Notes: generated from the letters alone by a model not told the origin. A stretch of 64,000 nucleotides of DNA from Gammaproteobacteria bacterium (GCA_018826295.1 JAHJZX010000021.1:181633-245632), one strand, 5' to 3'. Positions 50,886 through 59,968 are shown, counted from the stretch's first letter. Made by a program: numbers and translations.

Positions 50886-52373
50886 TCAGCCCAGGCAGGT
50901 GCGGTTGCGGCCTGTCTGCTTGGCCTGATACAGGGCCTTATCTGCCCGCTCAAAGCAGTGGCTTAGTTCTTCATTTTGTTGCTGCTGCGCTACGCCAAAA
51001 CTGCAACTTAAGCTGATATGGTGGCTAAAGGTGTAGTCGGCGATAGCGGCTGTTATTCTGCTGCATAGCGCCTGGGCTTCAGCAGCGCTGGTTTGAGGGC
51101 AAAAAATAACAAATTCTTCTCCGCCCCAGCGTGTGGCGATATCCTGTTCTCGCACTTGCTGGCGCAGGATCTCTGCCAGTTCACGCAAGATGGCATCACC
51201 GGCGCTATGGCCGTGGTTGTCATTTATCTGTTTAAAAAAATCGATATCTACCACAATCAGACTAAAAATATGCTGGCCGTGGCTGGCGCGCTGCTGGGCC
51301 ACACGCAGCGTTTTATCAAAATAATTGCGGTTGTAAAGGTGTGTGAGTGGATCATGATCGGATAAAAATTTCAGCTCCTTTACTGCCGCTTCCAATTCGG
51401 CGCGGGTTTGTTCTAATTGCTGGTTTTTTTCCTGCAAGCGCTGATAAAAGTAGCGGCTGCGGTAATTCCAGATAATCAGTAACACTATGATAGCCATAGC
51501 GGTTGCGGCCAGTTGCCACAGCGGTTTGTAGTTAGTTATCTCGTTTACCGGCATACGGGTGCGGTTGCGGTAAATAGCCAGATGTTCTGCTTCTGTAATG
51601 GCGGCAATAGCCTGGTTTAGTTGCGGTAAAATTGCCTGATGTGCAATGGCGACGCCAATCCGTAGTTGATCTTCGACACCAACCCAGCCCGCCACTTTTA
51701 GCTGGTACAGGCCATGCTGTTGAATATAGTGATTGATTGAATATAACGAACCGACAAATAAATCGGCATTGCCATTCATTACTGCCTGCAAGCCGGCTGA
51801 TTCGCTGTCTACCAGCAGAGTATTGCTGTCCGGATAGTAATTAAGCAGATGCTCCATTAAACGGTAGCCTGCCGGCACCGCCAGCACGCGTTGGCCAATA
51901 TTCTCCAGGCTTTGTAAAAAGGGTTGCTGATGCTGAGATACCAGCACATTAGGTGAACGAAAATACACCTCGGAAAAGCGCAAAAACTGCAGGCGCTCAG
52001 CTGTTTGGTTTAACATTGGCAGCAACATGCAGCTGCCATTTTGCAGCAGTTGCAGGCTGTGCAACCAGGAGCGGCTGGGAACTAATTTGAATTTAAAACC
52101 GGATTTTTCGGCAATCAGCTGCAAATAATCTGCTGAAATACCAACATGCACACCATCAACAATGGCTTCGTACGGCATCCAATCCGGATCTATACAGTAG
52201 CGCAGTTCGTTATTGTCGGCCAGCAGTGGCGATGTTGTCAGCAATAAGCTGGTACAGAATAAAGTGCGTTGCCACAACAGCAAACAACGCACTGTTTGCA
52301 CGGTGATTTTTATTACGGCTGGTAAAAAAGCTGACACTAATAATGCCTTACAGCTGACGTCAGTTGTTAACAT
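50886..52373 (-). CDS. Diguanylate cyclase with SBP-bac-3 sensor domain
   Basis: A 495-residue membrane signalling protein. After a hydrophobic signal/anchor (about 25-50) comes a type-3 periplasmic solute-binding domain (about 55-275, RYCIDPDWMPYEAIVDG at its start), one TM helix (about 283-303), a short coiled coil (about 305-335) and a GGDEF domain (about 335-493). The active-site loop is RWGGEEF and an intact inhibitory RxxD (REQD) stands five residues before it, so c-di-GMP synthesis with product inhibition is expected. An amino-acid-like ligand probably tunes it. The start is uncertain: ATG 52373 lacks a good ribosome site. Confidence 0.9.
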   Translation of the reverse strand: MLTTDVSCKALLVSAFLPAVIKITVQTVRCLLLWQRTLFCTSLLLTTSPLLADNNELRYCIDPDWMPYEAIVDGVHVGISADYLQLIAEKSGFKFKLVPSRSWLHSLQLLQNGSCMLLPMLNQTAERLQFLRFSEVYFRSPNVLVSQHQQPFLQSLENIGQRVLAVPAGYRLMEHLLNYYPDSNTLLVDSESAGLQAVMNGNADLFVGSLYSINHYIQQHGLYQLKVAGWVGVEDQLRIGVAIAHQAILPQLNQAIAAITEAEHLAIYRNRTRMPVNEITNYKPLWQLAATAMAIIVLLIIWNYRSRYFYQRLQEKNQQLEQTRAELEAAVKELKFLSDHDPLTHLYNRNYFDKTLRVAQQRASHGQHIFSLIVVDIDFFKQINDNHGHSAGDAILRELAEILRQQVREQDIATRWGGEEFVIFCPQTSAAEAQALCSRITAAIADYTFSHHISLSCSFGVAQQQQNEELSHCFERADKALYQAKQTGRNRTCLG

Positions 52374-52421
52374 CTACTGATAGTAGCGCTCAATCGCTAA
52401 AAGCGCGAACCAACAAGCTGC

Positions 52422-53399
52422 TTAGGGTTCACGCAGTACCGAGCTGCGGCGAAATTCATCCTGCGGAAACACCCTGCCGTGTAATATACAGTCAAATATA
52501 TGCTTAAAAACCAAGCCGGCTTTACCCGGTATACGGCCATAACGGAAATAAGAATGGCCTTTGGGTGTGTCATAAGCGGTATTAATATCGTCGCAATCAA
52601 CACTGTACAGATTGTGTGGCGTCAGGTTGATATCTTCTGGCCCGGTGTGGCCCAGCCGGCGAGACGCCACTTTGTTTTTCAGGTTGGCAACTTTACTGCT
52701 GCGCAGCGCTAAGTCGTCTGACGCGAAATACACCACCACATTGCGCGATGCGTCAGCAATCAGTCGGCCGGGCTGATCTTTGTGTACCGACTCATTGCGG
52801 ATATCGGCCGCCACCATAAAGGTATTGCGAAACAGCAGCGGTACGCCGTTTGCCAGATCATTTTTGTTCCAGTCCAGCAAGGTTTGCCGTAATACCCGGT
52901 TACCCATAGAGTGTGCCAATACATTAATTCTTTTCAGGCAGGGCGCCGTTTCCGGCTCGTTGGCCGGTGTAAGACGCCAGTCTAAAAAAATACTCAAAGC
53001 GCGTGAAAAGGCCGCTGCACTTTGATCGGCAGATTTTTGATCATCCCAGTAATCTTTAACAATGCCCATGTCATTATCACAAGGCCAGATCACCGGCACG
53101 ACCAAAACTTCCTGCGGTTTTTCTTTGTCGCACAGCTCTTGCAGTTCTTTGGCTGATTTAAAAATATCATCCGGCAAATTAGAAAACCCATGAATGTAAA
53201 GCAACAACTGCCGGTAGGGACTTTGTTTTAATGCTAATAAAAACTTTTCCCCCATTACTTCAGTGCAATGGCCATCGGCGTGGTGCTGACAAAAAAACAC
53301 CGAATTACTCGGCGCATTGTTGCGCAGGTCGAACGAAAATTTCCGGCCAGCCCGGCTTAAAATAGATCCTTTGGGAAATCTGTTAGTAATAAATAACAT
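52422..53399 (-). CDS. Alpha/beta-hydrolase, DUF900-like
   Basis: A 325-residue protein with no signal peptide. The nucleophile elbow is AHSMGN (Ser about 172) within RINVLAHSMGNRVL, and LLLYIHGFSNL (about 68-78) is the oxyanion-hole strand; the late His is probably in PKGHSYF. This matches the DUF900-type hydrolases, whose substrates are unknown. ATG 53399 with AAGGAG six bases upstream is chosen over the GTG at 53402. It is probably monocistronic. Confidence 0.78.
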   Translation of the reverse strand: MLFITNRFPKGSILSRAGRKFSFDLRNNAPSNSVFFCQHHADGHCTEVMGEKFLLALKQSPYRQLLLYIHGFSNLPDDIFKSAKELQELCDKEKPQEVLVVPVIWPCDNDMGIVKDYWDDQKSADQSAAAFSRALSIFLDWRLTPANEPETAPCLKRINVLAHSMGNRVLRQTLLDWNKNDLANGVPLLFRNTFMVAADIRNESVHKDQPGRLIADASRNVVVYFASDDLALRSSKVANLKNKVASRRLGHTGPEDINLTPHNLYSVDCDDINTAYDTPKGHSYFRYGRIPGKAGLVFKHIFDCILHGRVFPQDEFRRSSVLREP

Positions 53400-53604
53400 C
53401 ACAAACTCCTTCTGTTGGTAATTTAACTGCGGCCAAATGGATTAATGCCAAAAAAGCATAGGCTGAATTTGTGTAGTTGCACTATTACATCGCAGTTTTT
53501 TGCAGTTATCAGCCAGCCGGGCCGGTAGCAGAAATAACACTAAATTGCTTGCTGCAGCGGCTATTGCCGGTTAGCGTGGCAACTTTGTTGTGCCGGAGAG
53601 TGCT

Positions 53605-54084
53605 ATGAGCAAGGTAACAATTCTGGTAGATGTACAAAACGTCTACTATACCAGCCGAGAGGCCTTTGGCCGCAATTTTGACTACAACGCTTTTTGGCGT
53701 CAGGTTACTGCTGGTCGCACTGTGGTAAAGGCTATTGCCTATGCTATTGATCGCAAAGATGAAAAGCAGCGTCAGTTTCAGAATATCCTGCGTGCCATTG
53801 GTTTCGAGGTAAAACTAAAGCCCTTTATTCAGCGCGCCGATGGCAGTGCTAAAGGCGATTGGGATGTCGGTATCACGCTCGATGCTATCGAGTTCGGCCA
53901 GCACAGTGATGTAGTGGTGCTGGCCTCGGGCGATGGTGATTTTGCCCTGTTGGCCGACAAACTGACCACCAGGTACCAAACCGAAGTTGAGATCTATGGT
54001 GTGGAAGGTTTAACGGCCCAGGCGCTGGTAAAAGCTGCCAGCCGTTTTATCGCGATTGACGACGCACTGCTGCTGCCCAAATAG
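53605..54084 (+). CDS. NYN domain (LabA-like) putative ribonuclease
   Basis: A 159-residue NYN/PIN-fold protein. Conserved acidic residues of the predicted metal site are visible: Asp in ILVDVQNVYYTS (about residue 8), the GDWDVGITLDAIEF stretch (about 90) and SGDGDFALLADKL (about 116-128). LabA/DUF88 members act on RNA or have regulatory roles; no substrate can be named. ATG 53605 is preceded by CCGGAGAGTGCT; 53590 would be a weaker start. It is a lone gene between an alpha/beta-hydrolase and a GST. Confidence 0.87.
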   Translation: MSKVTILVDVQNVYYTSREAFGRNFDYNAFWRQVTAGRTVVKAIAYAIDRKDEKQRQFQNILRAIGFEVKLKPFIQRADGSAKGDWDVGITLDAIEFGQHSDVVVLASGDGDFALLADKLTTRYQTEVEIYGVEGLTAQALVKAASRFIAIDDALLLPK

Positions 54085-54118
54085 GCCGCGTCTGCGGTAT
54101 GCACCCGCGGCAAGCTCA

Positions 54119-54748
54119 TTAACTTTGCGCCAGCTCTGCTGTCAGAGCATCATCAAGCTCTGTTGCCCGGATACAGGCTTTACGCGCTTGCAGCCGCTGC
54201 GCATAGTCTATAAAGACCGGGCGTTTTTCCAGTGTGCCAAACAGCATGCCCCAGCTAATGTGGCTACCAACATAAATGTCCGCTGCGGTAAATTGCTCAC
54301 CACAAAGGTAGGGGCCTTTGGTCAGGGCGGTTTCCAACGCCTTTACCGTGTCCTGATACAAGCCGCAACCTACAGAAGTAGCATTGTCGCTATCAATACG
54401 CCAGTCATAGGCTTTGGCGGTCGTGGCCATTTCCAGTGGGCCGGCAGCAAAAAATAACCAGCGGTAATAGCTGCCGCGCTCCGGGCTATCGGGTGCGGGT
54501 GCCAGCTGTTTGTCGGTAAACTGATCGGCCAGATAGGCACAAATAGCAGCACCTTCGGTTACCACTGTATCGCCATGTTTAATGGCCGGTACTTTACCCA
54601 TAGGGTTTAGTGCTAAAAATTCCGCTGCTTTCATGTCGCTGCCGAACTGCAACACCTTCACATCGTAAGGTACTTCGAGCTCTTCCAGCAGCCTGCGGAT
54701 AATACGACCACGTGAATTAGGGTTGGTATAGAAAGTTAACGGTTTCAT
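54119..54748 (-). CDS. Glutathione S-transferase family protein
   Basis: A 209-residue cytosolic GST. The N-terminal thioredoxin-like domain (1-78) begins KPLTFYTNPNSRGRIIRRLL, with Ser/Asn at the catalytic turn, and contains the glutathione-binding GKVPAIKHGDTVVTEGAAI (cis-Pro and ES-like loop). The C-terminal helical domain (about 85-205) contains FTAADIYVGS, the usual N-capping motif. It may conjugate or reduce electrophiles. ATG 54748 follows AAGGAATACTCAA. It is divergent from a WYL regulator and shares a promoter region holding an operator-like dyad. Confidence 0.9.
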   Translation of the reverse strand: MKPLTFYTNPNSRGRIIRRLLEELEVPYDVKVLQFGSDMKAAEFLALNPMGKVPAIKHGDTVVTEGAAICAYLADQFTDKQLAPAPDSPERGSYYRWLFFAAGPLEMATTAKAYDWRIDSDNATSVGCGLYQDTVKALETALTKGPYLCGEQFTAADIYVGSHISWGMLFGTLEKRPVFIDYAQRLQARKACIRATELDDALTAELAQS

Positions 54749-54833
54749 TTGAGTATTCCTTGTAAGTAAGAGTGATAAATACAACCTGTTTTAAGCTGAT
54801 TCGATGTGCTGCCGGAACAGAATAAAACCAAAA

Positions 54834-54852
54834 TAGGACAGAATGCGTCCTA
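54834..54852. promoter_or_regulatory. Inverted repeat between GST and WYL regulator
   Basis: TAGGAC (54834-54839) and GTCCTA (54847-54852) are perfect inverted arms with 7 bp between, in the 170-bp divergent region. It is the likely binding site of the adjacent WYL-family regulator. Confidence 0.55.
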
Positions 54853-54918
54853 GTAATCAGGTATATTTTCCACATCGAAGTGGTAGCAGGAACAATAAAT
54901 GAATAACCGGAGAGCAGC

Positions 54919-55869
54919 ATGAGAGGGCCAACTATTCGTGTGCTTAGCTTGCTGGAACTGCTGCAGTCACATGGTCGTTTAAGTGGCACTGAACTAGCGG
55001 CAAGGCTGGGTGTCGATAAACGCACTGTGCGCCGTTATATCCAGGCACTGGAGCAGCTGGGTATACCGGTAACAACAGAGCAAGGCCGCGACGGCGGTTA
55101 TATGTTAGTGGCCGGTTTTAAATTGCCGCCGATGATGTTTACCAACGACGAAACCCTGGCGCTGTCGCTTGGGTTGCTGGCGGCACACAACCTTAACCTG
55201 GCCGATACGCAGGCGGCCATCAGTAGTGTGCAGGCCAAGCTGGAGCGGGTTATGCCGGTTAAACTAAAATCCCGTGCCAGGGCTATTGCCGATACTATAC
55301 GGTTGGTGCTACCCGTTGCTGAAACCCCCAGCGCTGGCCAACACCTTAGCCCCTTGCTCGATGCACTGGAACAACAGCGCTCAGTCATTATCCACTATGC
55401 TGCACGCCAACAAGCGCCGGTGGAGAGGCAGGTTGACCCTTATGGCTTGCTGTTTCGCCTTGGCCGCTGGTATATGAGTGGGTATTGTCATTTGCGTCGC
55501 GAATTGCGCACCTTTCGGCTGGACCGGCTGCAGCAGATTGAACTACTAGCACAACACTTTAGCCGGCCGGACGATTTTGATTCTGCAGAGCATTTTAGCC
55601 AAAGCCTGTTTGGTATACCGGGTAATGTAGACGTGCAGGTATTGTTGCATACCGATCCTCAAAGCGCCGCACAGGCGCTGGGGTCTGCCGCGGCTATGTT
55701 AAAACCTCAGCCAGATGGCTTGCTGTTAAGTACCCGTACCGACAGCTGCCTGTTTCTGGCGCAGTGGCTAAGCCAGCTGCCGTTTGATTTTAGTATTATT
55801 GCACCGCCGGAGTTAAAACAGGCGTTAAAGCTGCAGGCCGAGCGTTTACTGCAGATTGCCGGGCGCTAA
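54919..55869 (+). CDS. WYL-domain transcriptional regulator (YafY-like)
   Basis: A 316-residue regulator. A DeoR/HTH-11 winged helix is at residues 3-58 (LSGTELAARLGVDKRTVRRY), a WYL domain at about 140-225 (QRSVIIHYAARQ, DPYGLLFRLGRWYMSGYCH) and a WCX-like C-terminus follows. WYL domains bind small ligands or nucleic acids. The gene is divergent from the GST gene, its probable target, with a dyad between them. ATG 54919 follows CCGGAGAGCAGC. The convergent yajD stops 4 bp after its end. Confidence 0.9.
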   Translation: MRGPTIRVLSLLELLQSHGRLSGTELAARLGVDKRTVRRYIQALEQLGIPVTTEQGRDGGYMLVAGFKLPPMMFTNDETLALSLGLLAAHNLNLADTQAAISSVQAKLERVMPVKLKSRARAIADTIRLVLPVAETPSAGQHLSPLLDALEQQRSVIIHYAARQQAPVERQVDPYGLLFRLGRWYMSGYCHLRRELRTFRLDRLQQIELLAQHFSRPDDFDSAEHFSQSLFGIPGNVDVQVLLHTDPQSAAQALGSAAAMLKPQPDGLLLSTRTDSCLFLAQWLSQLPFDFSIIAPPELKQALKLQAERLLQIAGR

Positions 55870-55872
55870 GGT

Positions 55873-56214
55873 TTATGACTTTGGCTTATTTAATAACGCT
55901 TTTAAATCGGCAAACGGATTATGGGTCGCCGGCGCGACCTTTTGCTCAGTAGTGCCACCGTATAATACAAATTCGTGGAATTTATTGTGCTCGTTATCAT
56001 GGCAATAAATACACAACAGCTCCCAATTGCTGCCATCTGCGGGGTTATTGCTGTGATTGTGGTCAATATGATGCACAGTCAGCTCGCGCAAATTGGAATG
56101 CACAAACTCGCGGGCACAACGGCCACACACCCAGGGATACATTTTCAGCGCTTTATCGCGATAGCCTTGTTCCTGCTGCTGATAGGCCGCAGCACCGCTG
56201 TTGGTTTTATTCAT
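55873..56214 (-). CDS. yajD: HNH nuclease family protein YajD
   Basis: A 113-residue HNH-type protein close to E. coli YajD. Zinc-binding cysteine pairs are CGRC and CIYC; the ββα-metal motif contains LTVHHIDHNHSNNPADGS and LLCIYCHDNEHNK. The biological role of YajD is unknown; a nuclease activity is inferred from the fold. ATG 56214 follows AGGATAGTT, and the family's normal length fits this start rather than the longer frame to 56271. Confidence 0.9.
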   Translation of the reverse strand: MNKTNSGAAAYQQQEQGYRDKALKMYPWVCGRCAREFVHSNLRELTVHHIDHNHSNNPADGSNWELLCIYCHDNEHNKFHEFVLYGGTTEQKVAPATHNPFADLKALLNKPKS

Positions 56215-56555
56215 AACTATCCTGCTTAATATGGTTACAGCCAGCTTAACCGCTGCCTGGCCTAACGGCATTTAATAAAGTGCTTCTTGATTTTAACAGC
56301 CTGATTTGCCCAGGCAATGTCTGTTTACCGACTTAGGCACAAATATCGGATTGCAAGCTATGCTTTGTTGATCAATTAACTGTCCGGTTCCGGAAATGTA
56401 GTCCGCAACCGGACTCCCGGCTACGTTATTTAGCTGTTTATGTTATTTATTTTTATAATTTTCAATAGTTTAAAAGTTGGAATGCAAGTTGCTTTGAGAT
56501 CTGCAGCAAAAAAGTTATCAACGATTTAAAGCAAATAGCTAAACAGAGGACTCGT
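56215..56555. other. 341-bp intergenic region with a strong hairpin
   Basis: No gene is supported here. It holds the yajD promoter side and the leader of the 56,556 gene. An inverted repeat, GTCCGGTT (56382-56389) with AACCGGAC (56407-56414), encloses a 17-bp loop that itself begins CCGGA, so alternative stems are possible. The last 130 bp are AT-rich. The hairpin lacks a T tract, so it looks more like an operator or RNA element than a terminator. Confidence 0.5.
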
Positions 56556-57269
56556 ATGAAAACAGCACTAAATTCTTGCATCGCCATGCTGATGTTGGCC
56601 GCTGTAATGCCGGCCCGGGCAGACAGCGACCTTATCTTGCCCACCCGGCTGATAAGCAATGAATCGGTATCGTTTTACACTAAGCAAGATGTCTGTCAGC
56701 ACAGCAAAACAACAGCGCCGGAAAAGAGAGCAGCAATGGTGATTGTTAAAACACATTATTGTGACCGCAGCTCGCAAGTTTGTTTAAAAACAACGGCTTT
56801 GGTGGCTGATCCAGCTAATCATTTTGTGCATGACAATTTTACCCTGTATCAATCCCGTTTTGAAAATAACGGCCGGCCCATCGTTAACGCCGGTGAAAAG
56901 GCTATTCGTGATGAATGGGTCAAGGACGATAGCGGTCCGGAATTTTACATCATGGATGTAAACCGCTGTGAGATTGTGTTTCGCGATTATGCCTACAGCG
57001 TGTATCGACATGGTATGCACCGGGCCAATACGGTCGGAAGCCATTTGGACTTTGAGGCCAACTACAGAGCAATGCGCCGGCTACTGCTGCAAGACGAGGT
57101 TGTTCGTAGCTTGCTGGACAACAAGTATCAGCATCTTGACGAGCCGCAAATTCGTGCAGAGCTGGCATACGCCGGGAAAATTCGGCAACGGCATGCGCAA
57201 AAGTCGTTATCTGAGGTGTTAAATGCAATAGACGCGCAAGATGCCCAAAACGGCCTGAAATATCAATGA
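56556..57269 (+). CDS. Exported protein of unknown function
   Basis: A 237-residue protein with a clear signal peptide (1-22, ending MPARA). The mature part has at least five cysteines (for example in QDVCQHS, HYCDRSSQVCLK, NRCEIVF), mixed beta structure, and a basic helical C-terminus. I recognise no family. Its stop overlaps the next gene (TlpA-type thioredoxin) by 4 bp, so the two are translationally coupled, and the cysteines may be substrates of that thioredoxin; this is inferred from context. ATG 56556 has AACAGAGGACTCGT upstream. Confidence 0.7.
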   Translation: MKTALNSCIAMLMLAAVMPARADSDLILPTRLISNESVSFYTKQDVCQHSKTTAPEKRAAMVIVKTHYCDRSSQVCLKTTALVADPANHFVHDNFTLYQSRFENNGRPIVNAGEKAIRDEWVKDDSGPEFYIMDVNRCEIVFRDYAYSVYRHGMHRANTVGSHLDFEANYRAMRRLLLQDEVVRSLLDNKYQHLDEPQIRAELAYAGKIRQRHAQKSLSEVLNAIDAQDAQNGLKYQ

Positions 57270-57817
57270 CTGTGCTGGCGGCGATGATTCTAATGTTGGT
57301 ACAACTTAAACGTTACCCCCAATTTAAAAAGGCCGTACTGGCCGGTGTTGCAGTAACGGCTGCTAGTTTTGCATTCGGCTCTGGCTGGCTGTATGCTCAG
57401 CAACATCAGCAGGTGCTGGCTGATATCAAACTGGAAAGTTTGTCTGGTTATCAGGTAGCGTTGCCGCAACTGGCACAGGGGAAGCCGGTGGTGATGAATA
57501 TCTGGGCCAGCTGGTGTCCGCCGTGTCATCGTGAGATGCCGGCGTTATTAGACGCAGAACAGCAGAACCCGAACATTAGCTTCATGCTAATTAACCTGCA
57601 GGAAAGCCGCGCTAGGGTGCAGCAATATTTGCGTCAGCATCAGTTAAGCTTTAAGCACGTATTACTGGATAGCCACGGTGATGTCGCCAGTTTTTATGGC
57701 GCCCAGGGTGTACCTGCCACCTTATTTTTCAGCGCTGACGGCAAGCTGGCCTCTGTGCATTTTGGCGAGTTATCACACGCCATATTACAGCAGGGTATAA
57801 CTAAAGCCGGCGGCTAA
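57266..57817 (+). CDS. TlpA-family membrane-anchored thioredoxin
   Basis: A 183-residue thiol-disulfide oxidoreductase. An N-terminal TM anchor (about 22-43) places the thioredoxin domain (about 50-180) in the periplasm. The active site is WCPPC (83-87) in NIWASWCPPCHREMPAL, and the cis-Pro loop is GVPATLF. TlpA/ResA-type proteins reduce disulfides, often in one partner protein or in cytochrome c maturation. Here it overlaps the gene for a Cys-containing exported protein, its possible partner. Confidence 0.9.
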   Translation: MTVLAAMILMLVQLKRYPQFKKAVLAGVAVTAASFAFGSGWLYAQQHQQVLADIKLESLSGYQVALPQLAQGKPVVMNIWASWCPPCHREMPALLDAEQQNPNISFMLINLQESRARVQQYLRQHQLSFKHVLLDSHGDVASFYGAQGVPATLFFSADGKLASVHFGELSHAILQQGITKAGG

Positions 57818-57899
57818 ATGACAGCAAAATCACACTACACCGGCCTATGTCTCACAAAGCTTAATGTTTAAAGTAGCTGTTAACTTAGGATGCTCACGA

Positions 57900-58190
57900 A
57901 TGAAGCCACTGCTGCAGCGTAACGACATTTTTATTTGGATAGCGGCAGCAACAGTTGTGCTGTTGTTGCTACCTTTTATGGCCATGCAGCTAACTGCAGA
58001 GGTAAACTGGAGCGGCGCTGATTTTATACTGATGGCTGGCTTAATTTTTGGCAGTGCCAGCGGCTTTGTATTGTTGGCCAGGCGTATACCCGCAGCAAAG
58101 CGGCTTTGGCTTGCATTGGCTGTTGCGGTGGTATTTTTGTATTGCTGGGCCGAGCTGGCGGTGGGGATCTTTTTTAATTTTGGCAGCTAG
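57900..58190 (+). CDS. Small membrane protein, about 3 TM
   Basis: A 96-residue protein with three hydrophobic segments (about 10-30, 39-60, 68-92). No family with known function recognised. ATG 57900 is preceded by TTAGGATGCTCACGA; an in-frame start at 57864 would add a non-hydrophobic tail and has no good site. It lies 82 bp after the thioredoxin gene and about 50 bp before the HutD-like gene, all on one strand. Confidence 0.68.
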   Translation: MKPLLQRNDIFIWIAAATVVLLLLPFMAMQLTAEVNWSGADFILMAGLIFGSASGFVLLARRIPAAKRLWLALAVAVVFLYCWAELAVGIFFNFGS

Positions 58191-58241
58191 AAGTTGCCTC
58201 CTATCAGCAACGCTTTACTCAACACATCTGCCTGAGACTCT

Positions 58242-58820
58242 ATGAGCATAGATATTTTTGCGCCAGCGCAGTGGCAAACCCAGCGCTGGCAAAATGGTGG
58301 CGGCATTACCCATCAGTTATGCCGGCAGGACGACGAGCAAGGCTTGTTGTGGCGCTTGTCTATTGCAGAAGTGGCCAGCGACGGCCCGTTTTCACGCTTT
58401 GATAATATCGACCGTATTATTATGTTGCTAAGTGGCGGGGGCTTTAGCCTGCATGGCGTGGGCGCTAACCCACAAGTATTAGATACACCGCTTATGCCGT
58501 TTGCTTTCGCCGGTGAAACGCCAATTCACTGCAGTTTAATAAAGGGCGCCGTACGTGATTTTAACCTGATGACCCGCCGCGGCGCTGTGCAGGCACAGCT
58601 GCAGGTGCTGACTATAAGCAGTGCGGTACAAACATTGGCGCTAAGCGCGCAGTCGCTTGTTTATGTTGCCAGCGGCCGTGTTAATGCGTTGATTGGTGCA
58701 AAGCACATAACACTGCAAGCGCAGCATACGCTTAGCCTGACTAATGAAAGCAATAGTTTGCAGATAAGCAGCAGTGATAATGCGCAGGTAATAATAATAG
58801 GTATTTCCGGTGCGCAGTAG
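58242..58820 (+). CDS. HutD/Ves-family cupin-like protein
   Basis: A 192-residue protein of the HutD/Ves family. The N-terminal WQTQRWQNGGGITHQLCR and WRLSIAEVASDGPFSRFDNIDR are family hallmarks, and the bicupin-like beta fold extends to the end. HutD accompanies histidine-utilisation operons in some bacteria; no hut gene is present here, and E. coli Ves is a cold- and stress-linked orphan. The role is unknown. The gene lies in a same-strand run of small genes. Confidence 0.87.
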   Translation: MSIDIFAPAQWQTQRWQNGGGITHQLCRQDDEQGLLWRLSIAEVASDGPFSRFDNIDRIIMLLSGGGFSLHGVGANPQVLDTPLMPFAFAGETPIHCSLIKGAVRDFNLMTRRGAVQAQLQVLTISSAVQTLALSAQSLVYVASGRVNALIGAKHITLQAQHTLSLTNESNSLQISSSDNAQVIIIGISGAQ

Positions 58821-58838
58821 CACAACGCAAGGGTTAGT

Positions 58839-59585
58839 ATGCGAATAACGTTGTTAATTGTATTGCTGCTTTTGCCGTTTAACGGCATGGCAAAAGACTG
58901 CGTTGTACTGTTGCACGGCCTGGCCCGCAGCGCTGGCGCGATGGAAACTATGCAGCAAGCACTGGATGATGCCGGCTACCATAGCGTCAATGTTGATTAC
59001 CCATCGCGTGACTATAGCGTAGAAGCACTGGCGCCGATGGCGATAACGCCGGCATTAGCGCAGTGCCGCGCAGAGCAAAGCCGTGTTATTCATTTTGTTA
59101 CCCATTCAATGGGCGGTATTTTGCTGCGGCAATATCTGCAGCACAATGTCATTACCGATTTGGGCCGGGTAGTGATGATGGGGCCGCCGAATCAGGGCAG
59201 CCAGGTGGTGGATAACCTAAAAGATGTACCGGGCTTTGAAGCCTTTAACGGCCCGGCCGGTATGCAACTTGGCACCGGCGAACACGATATACCTAAACAG
59301 TTGGGCCCGGTGAGTTTTGAGCTGGGTGTTATTGCCGGTACCAGCTCTATAAATCTTTTATTGTCTAACTTTTTGCCTAACCCGGACGATGGTAAGGTGT
59401 CAGTTGAAAACACCAAAGTGCAAGGCATGTGCGCGCTGGTTACGGTAGCCGTATCGCATCCGTTTTTGATGCAACGCCAGCAGGTTATAGATCAGGTACT
59501 GCACTTCTTGCGCAGCGGCAGCTTTTTTGGCGACAACGCACAGCAGTTTACCTGCCCGGCGCAACGGCAAGTTAAACCTGCATAA
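58839..59585 (+). CDS. Exported lipase-like alpha/beta-hydrolase
   Basis: A 248-residue protein with a signal peptide (1-18, ending GMA). The oxyanion-hole strand VVLLHGLARS is followed by the nucleophile elbow THSMGG (Ser about 88), and the acidic residue and His probably lie in DGKVSVENT and VAVSHPFLM. The MGPPNQGSQVVD stretch is typical of triacylglycerol lipase/PGAP1-like proteins. It should act on ester lipids in the periplasm or outside the cell. It starts 18 bp after the HutD-like gene. Confidence 0.85.
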   Translation: MRITLLIVLLLLPFNGMAKDCVVLLHGLARSAGAMETMQQALDDAGYHSVNVDYPSRDYSVEALAPMAITPALAQCRAEQSRVIHFVTHSMGGILLRQYLQHNVITDLGRVVMMGPPNQGSQVVDNLKDVPGFEAFNGPAGMQLGTGEHDIPKQLGPVSFELGVIAGTSSINLLLSNFLPNPDDGKVSVENTKVQGMCALVTVAVSHPFLMQRQQVIDQVLHFLRSGSFFGDNAQQFTCPAQRQVKPA

Positions 59586-59614
59586 CAACTAAGCCTATTT
59601 AATTTGGAATAGCC

Positions 59615-59968
59615 ATGACACCAGCAGCAATAAAAGCCCCTATAAGTTTTGATGACTTAACAAAAATCGATATCCGTGTTGGCACCATTACACAAGTGTT
59701 AGAGGTTACTAAATCTGACAAACTGATGAAGCTTATCGTCGATTTTGGTGATCATCAGCGCAGCATACTGGCGGGTATTAAACAGGAGCGCGCTAACCCA
59801 CAAGAGATTGAAGGCAAACAGGCACTGTTTGTGGTGAATTTACCTGAGCGTAAAATGGCCGGTGAAGTATCGCAGGGGATGTTGTTTGATATTGGCTATG
59901 AAGATAAATTAACACCTTGTTTAGCCTGTCCGGAACAAACTGTGCCAAATGGCAGCCGAGCCGGTTAA
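59615..59968 (+). CDS. csaA: tRNA-binding OB-fold protein (CsaA/YgjH-like)
   Basis: A 117-residue protein of the CsaA/YgjH family, an OB-fold domain like the C-terminus of methionyl-tRNA synthetase. The motif DLTKIDIRVGTITQVLEV begins the fold, and RSILAGIKQ and VVNLPERKMAGEVSQGML follow. B. subtilis CsaA has chaperone-like activity and YgjH binds tRNA. ATG 59615 has TTTGGAATAGCC upstream, 29 bp after the lipase-like gene. The gene symbol is used in the family sense. Confidence 0.87.
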   Translation: MTPAAIKAPISFDDLTKIDIRVGTITQVLEVTKSDKLMKLIVDFGDHQRSILAGIKQERANPQEIEGKQALFVVNLPERKMAGEVSQGMLFDIGYEDKLTPCLACPEQTVPNGSRAG

